A DNA stretch of 10,377 nucleotides. Source: Bacteroidaceae bacterium. GTDB lineage: Bacteria > Bacteroidota > Bacteroidia > Bacteroidales > Bacteroidaceae. The position numbers and the translations under genes are program-made. The notes beneath the pieces are model-generated. The model saw only the letters and a list, made by a program, of their open reading frames with translations, had not been told where the DNA came from and did not search any database. The stretch covers positions 1 to 10,377 of the forward strand of contig JAEDNQ010000076.1 of the NCBI GenBank assembly GCA_016302435.1. Direction: 5' to 3'. Every line of letters starts with the position of its first letter. Position 1 is the stretch's first letter. Positions 1 to 5,829 of the stretch are shown here, one piece after another.

Positions 1-1
1 G

Positions 2-1519
2 CTACTGTGGCTTTGCTATTGGGTTGAGTCCTAACTTCTGTGCCTCGGTCAGCATTAGGTCGTAAGCTGCTTCGTGGTCGTTGGGGATGATACCATCCAT
101 GATGGCTTCTTTGATTGTCTTTTTGAGTATTCCTACAGGCTTGCTTGGTTGAAGTCCGAAGGTCTCCATGATTTCTTCGCCTGTCACTGGGGGTTGGAAG
201 TTGCGTACACGATCCTTTTCTTCTATCTCAATGAGTTTTGTCTTTACAGTCTCGTAGTTTTCGCGGAACTGTGCTTTGCGTAACTCATTTTTAGAGGTGA
301 TGTCGGCTGTGCAGAGTATCATCAAGTCATCAATGTCATCGCCAGCGTCGAAGAGGAGACGGCGTACCGCACTGTCTGTCACCTCGTCGTCTGCAATGGC
401 TATGGGTCGCATGTGGAGCTCGACAAGTTTCTGGACGTATTTCATCTTCTCGTTCATGGGTAGTTTCATGCGGCGGAACAAGTCTGGTATCATCTTTGCA
501 CCGATGTCGTTATGATGGTAGAAGGTCCATCCCTGCATGGGGTCGAATCGTTTTGACTTGGGCTTGCCTATGTCATGGAGGAGTGCAGCCCATCTGAGCC
601 AGAGGATGTGGTCTTTCGGCGATTCCCATTTTCCGTTTCCTTCAGGCAGTGTAGAAGGGTCGGCTGTAGCCGCTGCTACGTTGTCGAGGACTTCAAGCGT
701 ATGGTAGAAGTTGTTCTTGTGAGAACGTCCGTTGATGGTGTCCACTATCATGAGGTTGCTCAGCTCAGGAAAGATGATAGGTAGAATGCCGCATCTTTCC
801 AGTTCGATGAATCCTATGGAAGGAGTTGGCGACAGCATTATTTTGTTTAGTTCGTCTGCTATCCGTTCGTTGGATATGATGTTGATGCGTTCTTTATTGC
901 GTTCGAGTGCTTCGAATGTTTCTTCTTCGATGACGAAGTTGAGTTGTGTGGCAAATCGGATGCATCTCATCATGCGCAAGGGGTCGTCGCTGAAGGTGAT
1001 GTCAGGGTCGAGAGGTGTGGCTATTATTCGGTCTTCGAGGTCGTATATGCCATTGAATGGGTCTACGAGTTCTCCGTAGCGTTCCTTGTTCAGGCAGAGT
1101 GCCATGGCGTTTATGGTAAAGTCTCTTCTGTTTTGGTCTTCTTCCAGAGTGCCGTCTTCCGTGATTGGTTTTCTGGAGTTGTGGCTATAGCTCTCTTTGC
1201 GTGCTCCGACAAATTCAATCTCTATGTTTTTGTGCTTGAGTTGAGCTGTGCCGAAATTGCGGAAGATGGAGAGTTGGGCTTTTCCTTTTATCTTATGTTT
1301 CAGTGCTTCAGCTATAGCCACTCCTGGTCTTTGGATGGTTTTCTTAATGTCTACAACGACAATATCAATATCTTTTGATGGTCTTTGGAGATATAGGTCT
1401 CTGACCCATCCTCCTATGATGTAGCATTCTAATCCGAGTGAATCCGCCGTTTCGGATATGAGTCGGAAGAATGGATGTTCTAACGCTTGTATTCTTTCTT
1501 CTGTAGTGAGTACTTTCAT
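2..1519 (-). CDS. cca: CCA-adding tRNA nucleotidyltransferase with HD domain
   Basis: This enzyme builds or repairs the 3'-terminal CCA of tRNAs in the cytoplasm, using CTP and ATP. Numbering from the ATG at 1519 (505 aa), the nucleotidyltransferase head shows GGWVRD at 36-41, the metal-binding pair D50/D52 in KDIDIVVVD, and RRDFTINAMAL from 131. The RNA-binding neck follows with DDPLRMMRCIRFA. An HD phosphohydrolase-type domain comes next, with LLHDIGKPK around H315/D316. Length and order match the class II bacterial CCA enzyme/poly(A) polymerase family; the Bacteroidota member is normally annotated as CCA enzyme. The frame stays open to a TTG at 1534, but that sits only about 12 nt from the predicted transcription start, so I prefer the ATG. 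The stop is TAG at 2-4, so the gene is complete. It is transcribed alone, divergent from the structured RNA at 1638. A poly(A) polymerase role cannot be excluded from sequence. Confidence 0.93.
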   Translation of the reverse strand: MKVLTTEERIQALEHPFFRLISETADSLGLECYIIGGWVRDLYLQRPSKDIDIVVVDIKKTIQRPGVAIAEALKHKIKGKAQLSIFRNFGTAQLKHKNIEIEFVGARKESYSHNSRKPITEDGTLEEDQNRRDFTINAMALCLNKERYGELVDPFNGIYDLEDRIIATPLDPDITFSDDPLRMMRCIRFATQLNFVIEEETFEALERNKERINIISNERIADELNKIMLSPTPSIGFIELERCGILPIIFPELSNLMIVDTINGRSHKNNFYHTLEVLDNVAAATADPSTLPEGNGKWESPKDHILWLRWAALLHDIGKPKSKRFDPMQGWTFYHHNDIGAKMIPDLFRRMKLPMNEKMKYVQKLVELHMRPIAIADDEVTDSAVRRLLFDAGDDIDDLMILCTADITSKNELRKAQFRENYETVKTKLIEIEEKDRVRNFQPPVTGEEIMETFGLQPSKPVGILKKTIKEAIMDGIIPNDHEAAYDLMLTEAQKLGLNPIAKPQ

Positions 1520-1552
1520 TGTTTGTTGTGTCAATCTTTATCAAATATGGTA

Positions 1553-1584
1553 CAAAGGTAGTCATTTGTCGTCAATAATCCGAA
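1553..1584 (-). promoter_or_regulatory. Promoter of the CCA enzyme gene (Bacteroidota type)
   Basis: On the minus strand TACCTTTG (plus 1553-1560) matches the -7 consensus TAnnTTTG exactly. A weak -33 candidate, TTCG (plus 1581-1584, three of four to TTTG), lies 20 nt upstream. Transcription would start near 1546, giving a leader of about 26 nt to the ATG at 1519. Confidence 0.6.
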
Positions 1585-1600
1585 TTATTTGAGGATTTTT

Positions 1601-1631
1601 TATGATAAAAGCGATTAAAGTCCTATCTTTG
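1601..1631 (+). promoter_or_regulatory. Promoter of the structured RNA / lipoprotein unit
   Basis: TATCTTTG at 1624-1631 is an exact TAnnTTTG -7 box. The best -33 candidate is TATG at 1601-1604 (three of four to TTTG) with a 19-nt spacer. Transcription should start near 1638, about 177 nt before the ATG at 1815. No other TAnnTTTG box lies between here and that ATG. It is divergent from the CCA promoter. Confidence 0.6.
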
Positions 1632-1637
1632 CGTAAA

Positions 1638-1775
1638 ATATGCCAAGTTGGCGTGTGAAATTATTTTTGGTAATCGTATACTGCCTGCTTCGAGCAGAAA
1701 GCGAGTCATAACATCTCGTGTTGGAGGGCAACGTTTCTTCATATCACGATTTATACATGCGCACCAGCTTATTCA
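1638..1775 (+). ncRNA. Structured RNA: long leader or small noncoding RNA
   Basis: Starting at the predicted transcription start, this segment folds by hand into a closed structure. The outer helix pairs 1645-1657 with 1758-1770 (12 of 13 positions pair, including G-U). An asymmetric bubble follows (1658-1671 against 1752-1757). A second helix pairs 1672-1680 with 1742-1751 (9 bp, one bulged C at 1745). Inside are three hairpins: 1685-1697 (5-bp stem, UCG loop), 1701-1719 (5 bp, 9-nt loop) and 1720-1732 (4 bp, loop GAGGG). UGCC at 1682-1685 can also pair with GGCA at 1727-1730, partly in the third loop, giving an alternative fold or pseudoknot. I recognise no riboswitch consensus. It may be the 5' leader of the lipoprotein gene or an independent sRNA; a long hairpin with a central bubble is 6S-like, but it is shorter than typical 6S RNA. 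No convincing intrinsic terminator follows, which favours a leader. Confidence 0.5.
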
Positions 1776-1814
1776 AAAGAATCTGAATTTATTAATTTTT
1801 ACACTCTACATAAT

Positions 1815-2390
1815 ATGAAAGCATCTTTTGTAGTATTTGTTTCATTATTGCCCATGACAGTTTGCGTGCTTGAATCATGCAGCAATGAGCCTTCGAAGGT
1901 TGACGTAAGAAAGGCAGAAATAAGAGCACACGATTCTATAGAGATTATCGATGCCAGGAAAGCGAAGTCTGTGGCTGACAGTATCATCGCTTTCAAGGAA
2001 TTTGAAGTGGAAGACCTGAAAAAGGAATTCGTGTTTGAGAAGAAACCTGAGTACCAGACGTTGGGGTATTATGTCTTGCCAGGGTATGCAGGCGATAAGT
2101 CGAAATACGACTTTTTCCCTGAAGTAGAGGAACAGGGTAAGCTTCTCTATGTGAGTATAGACAAAAAAAGAAACTATACCTTCAAGGAGGTTGACGTGAT
2201 GAATGTCGGCTATGAGGATAATCTCCCCAAAGGTGTCAGCTCTAAAGTCAAGGAGGATGCGGCAAAATGCTATTTGTTGGCAAAGACCATGCAGGAACTT
2301 GCAGCAGCTAAAGATGCAAAGGAAAAAGCAGAGAGGAAAGTTAAGTTTTACGAGAAGAAGATGGAAATAGCTGCTGAAAAGTTGAAGTGA
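1815..2390 (+). CDS. Hypothetical lipoprotein with C-terminal coiled coil
   Basis: I do not recognise this 191-aa protein. Residues 1-21 form a short hydrophobic signal sequence ending in a lipobox (L19-E20-S21-C22), so it is probably acylated at C22 and membrane anchored. Residues 25-75 are charged and probably helical. The middle (about 80-145) has more mixed, Tyr- and Gly-containing sequence (YQTLGYYVLPGYAG) that could be a small folded domain. Residues 150-191 are rich in Lys, Glu and Ala with heptad-like spacing, a likely coiled coil. The C22+1 context (SNEPS) carries only one acidic residue, so surface export by an acidic signal as in Bacteroides is not clearly indicated. It stands alone, downstream of the structured RNA, and converges on tsf. 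The ATG at 1815 is chosen because it supplies the signal peptide; there is no clear Shine-Dalgarno. Function unknown. Confidence 0.72.
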   Translation: MKASFVVFVSLLPMTVCVLESCSNEPSKVDVRKAEIRAHDSIEIIDARKAKSVADSIIAFKEFEVEDLKKEFVFEKKPEYQTLGYYVLPGYAGDKSKYDFFPEVEEQGKLLYVSIDKKRNYTFKEVDVMNVGYEDNLPKGVSSKVKEDAAKCYLLAKTMQELAAAKDAKEKAERKVKFYEKKMEIAAEKLK

Positions 2391-2454
2391 GGGGCTTGCC
2401 ATCTGTGATATTCGCAATATTCTTTCCTGAATGAATAGTTTATCGTACAATAAT

Positions 2455-2523
2455 ATAAGGTGGTTTCTATAAATTCCCACCGTCAAAAGTGGTAACAAAG
2501 CGAATTTATAGAACCCACCATAA
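2455..2523. repeat. 61-nt inverted repeat flanked by ATAA direct repeats
   Basis: The arms 2459-2476 and 2502-2519 are inverted repeats of 18 nt with 17 pairs (one mismatch, T2464/C2514). The centre holds a second small stem, CCAC 2477-2480 with GTGG 2489-2492. The element is bounded on both sides by the same four bases, ATAA (2455-2458 and 2520-2523), which could be a target-site duplication. Size and layout fit a MITE-like or REP-like extragenic palindrome. It lies in the gap between the convergent lipoprotein and tsf genes. Whether it occurs elsewhere in the genome cannot be seen here. The rest of 2391-2613 holds the terminator and a small hairpin; I see no gene. Confidence 0.6.
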
Positions 2524-2524
2524 A

Positions 2525-2558
2525 AGAGGGAAGGGAAGCATCAGCTTCCCTTCCCTTT
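2525..2558. terminator. Bidirectional intrinsic terminator
   Basis: A perfect 12-bp stem (2528-2539 with 2544-2555) closes an ATCA loop and is extended by A-T, G-T and A-T pairs to about 15 bp. T-rich sequence follows on the plus side (TTTATATT) and TCTTTTATG on the minus side. It lies between two convergent genes and would end both the lipoprotein transcript and the rplM-tsf operon. Confidence 0.85.
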
Positions 2559-2570
2559 ATATTGACTCTT

Positions 2571-2592
2571 TGTTCAAGGTTTAGCTTGAACA
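2571..2592. other. Small hairpin just after tsf
   Basis: TGTTCAAG (2571-2578) and CTTGAACA (2585-2592) form an 8-bp perfect stem with a 6-nt loop, 22 nt beyond the tsf stop codon. No T tract follows in either direction, so it is not a terminator by itself. It might protect the operon's 3' end upstream of the real terminator. Confidence 0.4.
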
Positions 2593-2613
2593 TGTTTACT
2601 CTTTGGGTTCTGA

Positions 2614-3606
2614 TTACTCAGCACGGAGAGTGAAACGCTTGAAGTCTGTAACAGTGAGATCCTTGTCGATGCTCTTGAGGTACTGTGCTACAGATACCTT
2701 GTTGTCATCGATGTATGCCTGTTCGAGGAGGCAGTTCTCCTTGTAGAATTTAGACACCATACCTTTAGCGATGTTTTCAATCATCTGTGGCTTGAGGTTA
2801 GCTTCAGCTTCCTGAGCTACAGTAGCTTTGATTTCGCGTGCCTTAGCAGCATCCTCAGGTGTGATCCATCCCTTAGCAGTGTTTGACTCAATGTGGTCTT
2901 CAGAGTCAACGTGAGCAGGGTTGATGCCAGCCTTCTTGAGAGCGTTCTCTACGGCCTTGCCAATCTGGTTCTGCTTAGCCTTCTCGATGGCATTCTTTGT
3001 CTCTGCATCCTTAACTTCCTGTGATACAGCGTTTTCGTCAAGAGCGATTGGAGACATGGCAGCTACCTGCATAGCGATACCCTTACCAGCCTCTTCATAT
3101 CCCTTCTTGTTGAGAACTACGAGAGCACAGAGGAAGTTCTGGTTCATGTGGTTGTAGGCAACGATGTCCTCGCCTTCAACAAAGTTGAATCCGTCGAGTT
3201 CCATCTTCTCGCCTGTGACACCTGAGCGGTTTGTGATAGCAGCCTGGATGTCTTCACCATCAATAGTGAGGGCGTTGACTTCATCCATGCTCTTGCACTT
3301 TGCAGCTACAACAGCGTCGATAATCTTGTTTGCAAGGGCTACGAAGTCCTCGTTCTTTGCAACGAAGTCTGTTTCGCACTTGAGGGCGATCATTGCACCG
3401 TAGTTGCCGTTGACCTTGGCGAGTACGCAACCCTCAGCTGCTTCGCGGTCTGAGCGCTTTGCGGCAACGAGCTGTCCCTTCTTGCGAAGGATTTCCATAG
3501 CAGCCTCCATGTCGCCTTCTGCCTCTGTAAGAGCCTTCTTGCAGTCCATGAGACCAGCCTGAGTCTTCTTACGGAGTTCGTTGATTTCCTTTATTGTGAT
3601 TGCCAT
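2614..3606 (-). CDS. tsf: Elongation factor Ts
   Basis: EF-Ts is the cytoplasmic guanine-nucleotide exchange factor that recycles EF-Tu from its GDP form during translation. The N-terminal UBA-like domain is clear at residues 1-45 (ITIKEINELRKKTQAGLMDC). The core signature KCETDFVAKNEDF includes T79, D80 and F81, which in the family contact EF-Tu. The protein is 330 aa, longer than the roughly 283 aa of the E. coli protein; longer forms are usual in Bacteroidota, and the C-terminal half (about 210-330) carries the extra sequence. It is last in the operon, 61 nt after rpsB. That spacer contains a small GCGG/CCGC stem (3639-3642 with 3654-3657) but no promoter. The ATG at 3606 starts directly at the conserved N-terminus. 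Confidence 0.97.
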   Translation of the reverse strand: MAITIKEINELRKKTQAGLMDCKKALTEAEGDMEAAMEILRKKGQLVAAKRSDREAAEGCVLAKVNGNYGAMIALKCETDFVAKNEDFVALANKIIDAVVAAKCKSMDEVNALTIDGEDIQAAITNRSGVTGEKMELDGFNFVEGEDIVAYNHMNQNFLCALVVLNKKGYEEAGKGIAMQVAAMSPIALDENAVSQEVKDAETKNAIEKAKQNQIGKAVENALKKAGINPAHVDSEDHIESNTAKGWITPEDAAKAREIKATVAQEAEANLKPQMIENIAKGMVSKFYKENCLLEQAYIDDNKVSVAQYLKSIDKDLTVTDFKRFTLRAE

Positions 3607-3667
3607 AATGGTTGTTCGTTTAATAATGTTTGTATATGGCGGGTTCTATCAATCCGCTTCAGATGAA

Positions 3668-4435
3668 TTATTCAGCAGCAGCCTCTGTCTCTTCAGCTTC
3701 AGCCTTTGCCTTGCTTTCGCCAGCAGCTTCCATGTCTACCTTCTCAGCCTTGCGCTCTTCGAGTCCTTCGCTGATGGCACCGCATACAGCGTCGAGGATA
3801 ACCTCGATAGACTTTGTAGCGTCGTCGTTAGCAGGGATTACGAAGTCAACGTTGCGTGGGTCTGAGTTTGTGTCGACCATAGCAAATACTGGGATGCCGA
3901 GACGGTTAGCCTCGCTAACTGCGATGTGCTCCTTCATTACGTCGATAACGAACAGTGCTGATGGGAGACGTGTGAGGTCAGCGATAGAACCGAGGTTCTT
4001 CTCGAGCTTAGCACGCTTGCGGCGAATCTGGAGGTTCTCACGCTTTGAGAGCTTGTCGTATGTGCCGTCGTTCAAGAGCTTGTCGATATTTGCCATCTTC
4101 TTCACAGCCTTGCGGATAGTTGGGAAGTTAGTGAGCATACCACCTGGCCAGCGCTCGATAACGTATGGCATGCCTACTGAAGCAGCTTTTTCTGCTACGA
4201 TTTCCTTAGCCTGCTTCTTAGTAGCTACGAAGAGAATGCGCTTGCCGCTCTTTGCTATCTGCTTGAGTGCGTCAGCAGCCTGGTCTACCTTAGCCACTGT
4301 CTTGTGAAGGTCGATGATATGGATGCCGTTGCGCTCCATGAAGATGTATGGAGCCATAGCTGGATTCCACTTGCGCTTGAGGTGACCGAAGTGTGCACCT
4401 GCTGCGAGGAGAGTGTCAAAATTTGTTCTTGCCAT
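3668..4435 (-). CDS. rpsB: 30S ribosomal protein S2
   Basis: S2 binds late to the 30S subunit near S1 and the head-body junction. The 255-aa protein has the full family core: LLAAGAHFGHLKRKWNPAMAPYIF near the start, then VATKKQAKEIV, the segment RWPGGMLTNF, and near the C-terminus of the core GIPVFAMVDTNSDPRNVDFVIPANDDATKSI. The last 30 residues are a low-complexity Ala/Glu/Lys tail, common in Bacteroidota S2. It lies 237 nt downstream of rpsI with large RNA hairpins in between and no recognisable TAnnTTTG promoter, so I infer read-through from the rplM promoter, with possible control in the leader. The start context ACCATTATGGCA is shared exactly with tsf. The ATG at 4435 begins the conserved N-terminus. 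Confidence 0.97.
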   Translation of the reverse strand: MARTNFDTLLAAGAHFGHLKRKWNPAMAPYIFMERNGIHIIDLHKTVAKVDQAADALKQIAKSGKRILFVATKKQAKEIVAEKAASVGMPYVIERWPGGMLTNFPTIRKAVKKMANIDKLLNDGTYDKLSKRENLQIRRKRAKLEKNLGSIADLTRLPSALFVIDVMKEHIAVSEANRLGIPVFAMVDTNSDPRNVDFVIPANDDATKSIEVILDAVCGAISEGLEERKAEKVDMEAAGESKAKAEAEETEAAAE

Positions 4436-4466
4436 AATGGTGTTTTTGAATGTTTACTTTCTTTTT

Positions 4467-4566
4467 GAGTTAATATATTTTGTTTAACCAACTCACAAGT
4501 AGCTTTCTTTTATATATTATAAATGTACGCATGTACATATATAATAAAAGATAGATCCTGTGAGTT
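4467..4566 (-). promoter_or_regulatory. rpsB leader with two mutually exclusive hairpins
   Basis: AACTCACA (4490-4497) pairs with TGTGAGTT (4559-4566) to close a long AT-rich hairpin. Within it CTTTTAT (4507-4513) pairs with ATAAAAG (4544-4550), and ATGTAC (4523-4528) with GTACAT (4533-4538) around a GCAT loop. The same 4490-4494 segment can instead pair with GAGTT at 4467-4471, a smaller hairpin 31 nt from the rpsB start codon. The two cannot coexist, so the leader could switch. No T tract follows, so this is not a simple terminator. The pairing is seen; regulation is inferred. Confidence 0.5.
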
Positions 4567-4591
4567 TAGATACTAAACGGCTATGTTGTGA

Positions 4592-4662
4592 ATCGTTTCG
4601 CTTTGTGTGCAAACAGACATTCTGCTCTTTTGTGCAGGATGTCTGCTTGCAGATGAAGCGAT
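4592..4662 (-). promoter_or_regulatory. Long hairpin just downstream of rpsI
   Basis: The main stem pairs 4609-4620 with 4639-4650 (12 bp with one G-U in the minus-strand RNA). It is capped by a CTGC/GCAG stem (4622-4625 with 4634-4637). A flanking stem pairs 4592-4599 with 4655-4662 (7 of 8 in the minus-strand RNA) across an internal loop. The hairpin begins 11 nt after the rpsI stop. No U tract follows in the direction of transcription, so it is not an intrinsic terminator. It may be a processing site, an mRNA-stability element or part of an rpsB leader. Confidence 0.5.
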
Positions 4663-4672
4663 AGTCAGAATA

Positions 4673-5065
4673 TTAGCGCTTAGAGAACTGGAATCTGCGG
4701 CGTGCCTTTGGCTGACCTGGCTTCTTACGCTCGACAGCACGTGAGTCGCGAGTGATGAAGCCTTCTGCGCGGAGAGCCTTCTTGTCTTCCTCGTTAATCT
4801 TTACGAGAGCGCGTGCGATAGCGAGGCGAAGAGCCTGGCTCTGACCTGTGTAGCCGCCACCACAGAGAGTAACCTTGATGTTGTACTTCTCAGCTACGCC
4901 GAGGAGGTTGAGTGGCTGCTTTACGACAAACTGAATGAGCTCAGATGGGAAGTAGTCAGCGAGTGTGCGCTTGTTGATTGTGATTTCTCCAGTACCTTCA
5001 GTAAGGTACACGCGAGCAACGGCGCTCTTGCGGCGGCCAATTGCGTGAATATAATTTACTGCCAT
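4673..5065 (-). CDS. rpsI: 30S ribosomal protein S9
   Basis: S9 sits in the head of the 30S subunit, and its basic C-terminal tail reaches the P-site tRNA. The 130-aa sequence carries the family signature near the N-terminus (IGRRKSAVARVYL), the central GGGYTGQSQALRLAIARAL, and the C-terminal DSRAVERKKPGQPKARRRFQFSKR, ending in the conserved SKR. Length is normal. It follows rplM by 11 nt, the universally conserved L13-S9 pair, and is certainly co-transcribed with it. The ATG at 5065 gives MAVNYIHAIGRRKS, the expected start. Nothing is missing or unusual. Confidence 0.97.
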   Translation of the reverse strand: MAVNYIHAIGRRKSAVARVYLTEGTGEITINKRTLADYFPSELIQFVVKQPLNLLGVAEKYNIKVTLCGGGYTGQSQALRLAIARALVKINEEDKKALRAEGFITRDSRAVERKKPGQPKARRRFQFSKR

Positions 5066-5076
5066 ATACCTTATTC

Positions 5077-5538
5077 TTATTTGAGGGTGTTAATATCAAG
5101 TGTTGTAGGTTTCTGAGCCTGCTTGTCGTGCTCTGCGCCTTCGAAGATGTAGAGGTTGCGCATGAGGTTTCTGCCGAGGATGCCCTTTGGAAGCATGCCC
5201 TTAACTGCATGGCGGAGCACCTTCTCATATCCGTTTGGACGCTTGATCATTTCGGCGTAAGTAGCCTTGTGCTGACCGCCTGGGTAACCAGAGAAAGTGA
5301 TGTAAATCTTCTGGCTTTCCTTTGCACCTGATACCTTAATCTGGTTTGCGTTGATGATGATTACGTTGTCTCCACAGTCCATGTTTGGAGTGAAGACTGG
5401 CTTGTACTTGCCGCGAAGTACTTTTGCTACCTTTGATGCGAGGCGACCGAGAGTCTGTCCTGCCGCGTCAACAACCACCCACTGCTTGTTAGCTGCTTCT
5501 GGAGTGATGTAGCTTGTCTTGAAACTGTTTGATTGCAT
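5077..5538 (-). CDS. rplM: 50S ribosomal protein L13
   Basis: L13 is an early-assembling protein of the 50S subunit. The 153-aa protein shows the expected KQWVVVDAAGQTLGRLASKVAKVLRGK near the N-terminus, then the CGDNVIIINA segment and YPGG. The signature MLPKGILGRNLMRNLYIFEGAEHDKQAQKP follows toward the C-terminus. It is first in the operon rplM-rpsI-rpsB-tsf, with a strong promoter at 5729-5758 and a structured leader of about 184 nt. In E. coli L13 represses its own operon, so a leader of this kind suggests similar feedback here; that is inference. A small stem (AACC 5543-5546 with GGTT 5551-5554) sits immediately before the start codon and could affect ribosome access. The ATG at 5538 is the only sensible start. 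Confidence 0.97.
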   Translation of the reverse strand: MQSNSFKTSYITPEAANKQWVVVDAAGQTLGRLASKVAKVLRGKYKPVFTPNMDCGDNVIIINANQIKVSGAKESQKIYITFSGYPGGQHKATYAEMIKRPNGYEKVLRHAVKGMLPKGILGRNLMRNLYIFEGAEHDKQAQKPTTLDINTLK

Positions 5539-5578
5539 TTTTAACCTTTTGGTTTTAATTAATAATGTGTGTTCGCTG

Positions 5579-5722
5579 CCAGCTCATCTTGTGGAAGGCT
5601 GACGTACTGTGCCCACAGGTTTCCCCGTAGGTTTTCTGCGTTTCGCGGACCGTCTTCCCCGTGGGGGATGGACTATCCACACAGAGCCTGGTGTCGCCAA
5701 GAGACGACATTTCCTTGTAAAT
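5579..5722 (-). promoter_or_regulatory. Structured leader RNA of the rplM operon
   Basis: Read in the minus-strand transcript, the leader begins with a 5-bp hairpin (5705-5709 with 5692-5696). A closing helix then joins 5684-5691 to 5579-5585 (7 bp, one bulged G). Immediately inside, across a small internal loop, 5676-5681 pairs with 5590-5595 (6 bp). The interior holds further stems, including a GC-rich one in the complement of 5653-5666 (UCCCC, CAC loop, GGGGA) and one in the complement of 5611-5630 (CCUACGG with CCUGUGGG). The segment is much more GC-rich than the AT-rich DNA around it. Nested helices joining both ends of a leader, placed before a ribosomal protein gene, suggest an autoregulatory leader, probably sensed by L13 or S9. 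I cannot match it to a known family by eye. Confidence 0.6.
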
Positions 5723-5728
5723 GGCGTG

Positions 5729-5758
5729 CAAAGTTACGACTTTTTTTCTGATTGACAA
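5729..5758 (-). promoter_or_regulatory. Promoter of the rplM-rpsI-rpsB-tsf operon
   Basis: On the minus strand, TAACTTTG (plus 5729-5736) matches the -7 consensus exactly. TTG (plus 5756-5758) lies 19 nt upstream as the -33 element. Transcription would start near 5722, leaving a leader of about 184 nt. T-runs surround the boxes, as is common at strong Bacteroidota promoters. Confidence 0.8.
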
Positions 5759-5775
5759 TGTTTTTTTGAGTTTTT

Positions 5776-5807
5776 TTTGTTCATGTGCAAACTTTTGCCT
5801 ACTTTTG
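5776..5807 (+). promoter_or_regulatory. Promoter of the CotH-family gene
   Basis: TTTG at 5776-5779, a 20-nt spacer, and TACTTTTG at 5800-5807 together match the Bacteroidota promoter consensus perfectly. The predicted start near 5814 lies downstream of the in-frame ATG at 5785 and just before the ATG at 5830. This decides the start codon and gives a leader of about 16 nt. Its -33 box is 17 nt from the divergent rplM promoter. Confidence 0.82.
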
Positions 5808-5829
5808 TCCACAAAATTTTGTATTTGTA

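Noticed and set aside
944..1378. Plus-strand ORF of 144 codons inside the CCA gene
   Set aside because: It lies entirely antisense to a well-conserved enzyme and resembles no protein family.
1520..1534. TTG start giving the CCA enzyme five extra residues
   Set aside because: The TTG lies about 12 nt from the predicted transcription start, and an ATG follows five codons later, close to the conserved domain.
1771..1800. Possible intrinsic terminator after the structured RNA
   Set aside because: The only stem (ATTC/GAAT, 4 bp) is too weak, and the T tract is separated from it by more than 10 nt.
1875..2498. Minus-strand ORF of 207 codons over the lipoprotein gene
   Set aside because: It is similar in length to the plus ORF, but it would start inside the inverted repeat and has no signal, motif or promoter. 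The plus frame has a signal peptide with lipobox and an upstream promoter.
3630..4307. Plus-strand ORF of 225 codons across rpsB
   Set aside because: It is antisense to a ribosomal protein gene with strong codon bias, which often leaves long empty frames; it begins in the rpsB-tsf spacer without a promoter.
4490..4566. AT-rich palindrome as a replication origin or phage attachment site
   Set aside because: It lies inside a conserved ribosomal operon with no integrase, no DnaA-box cluster and no duplicated att core, so an RNA leader is the simpler reading.
5785..5829. Longer N-terminus for the CotH protein
   Set aside because: This ATG overlaps the promoter and is upstream of the predicted transcription start; it also pushes the signal peptide 15 residues inward.
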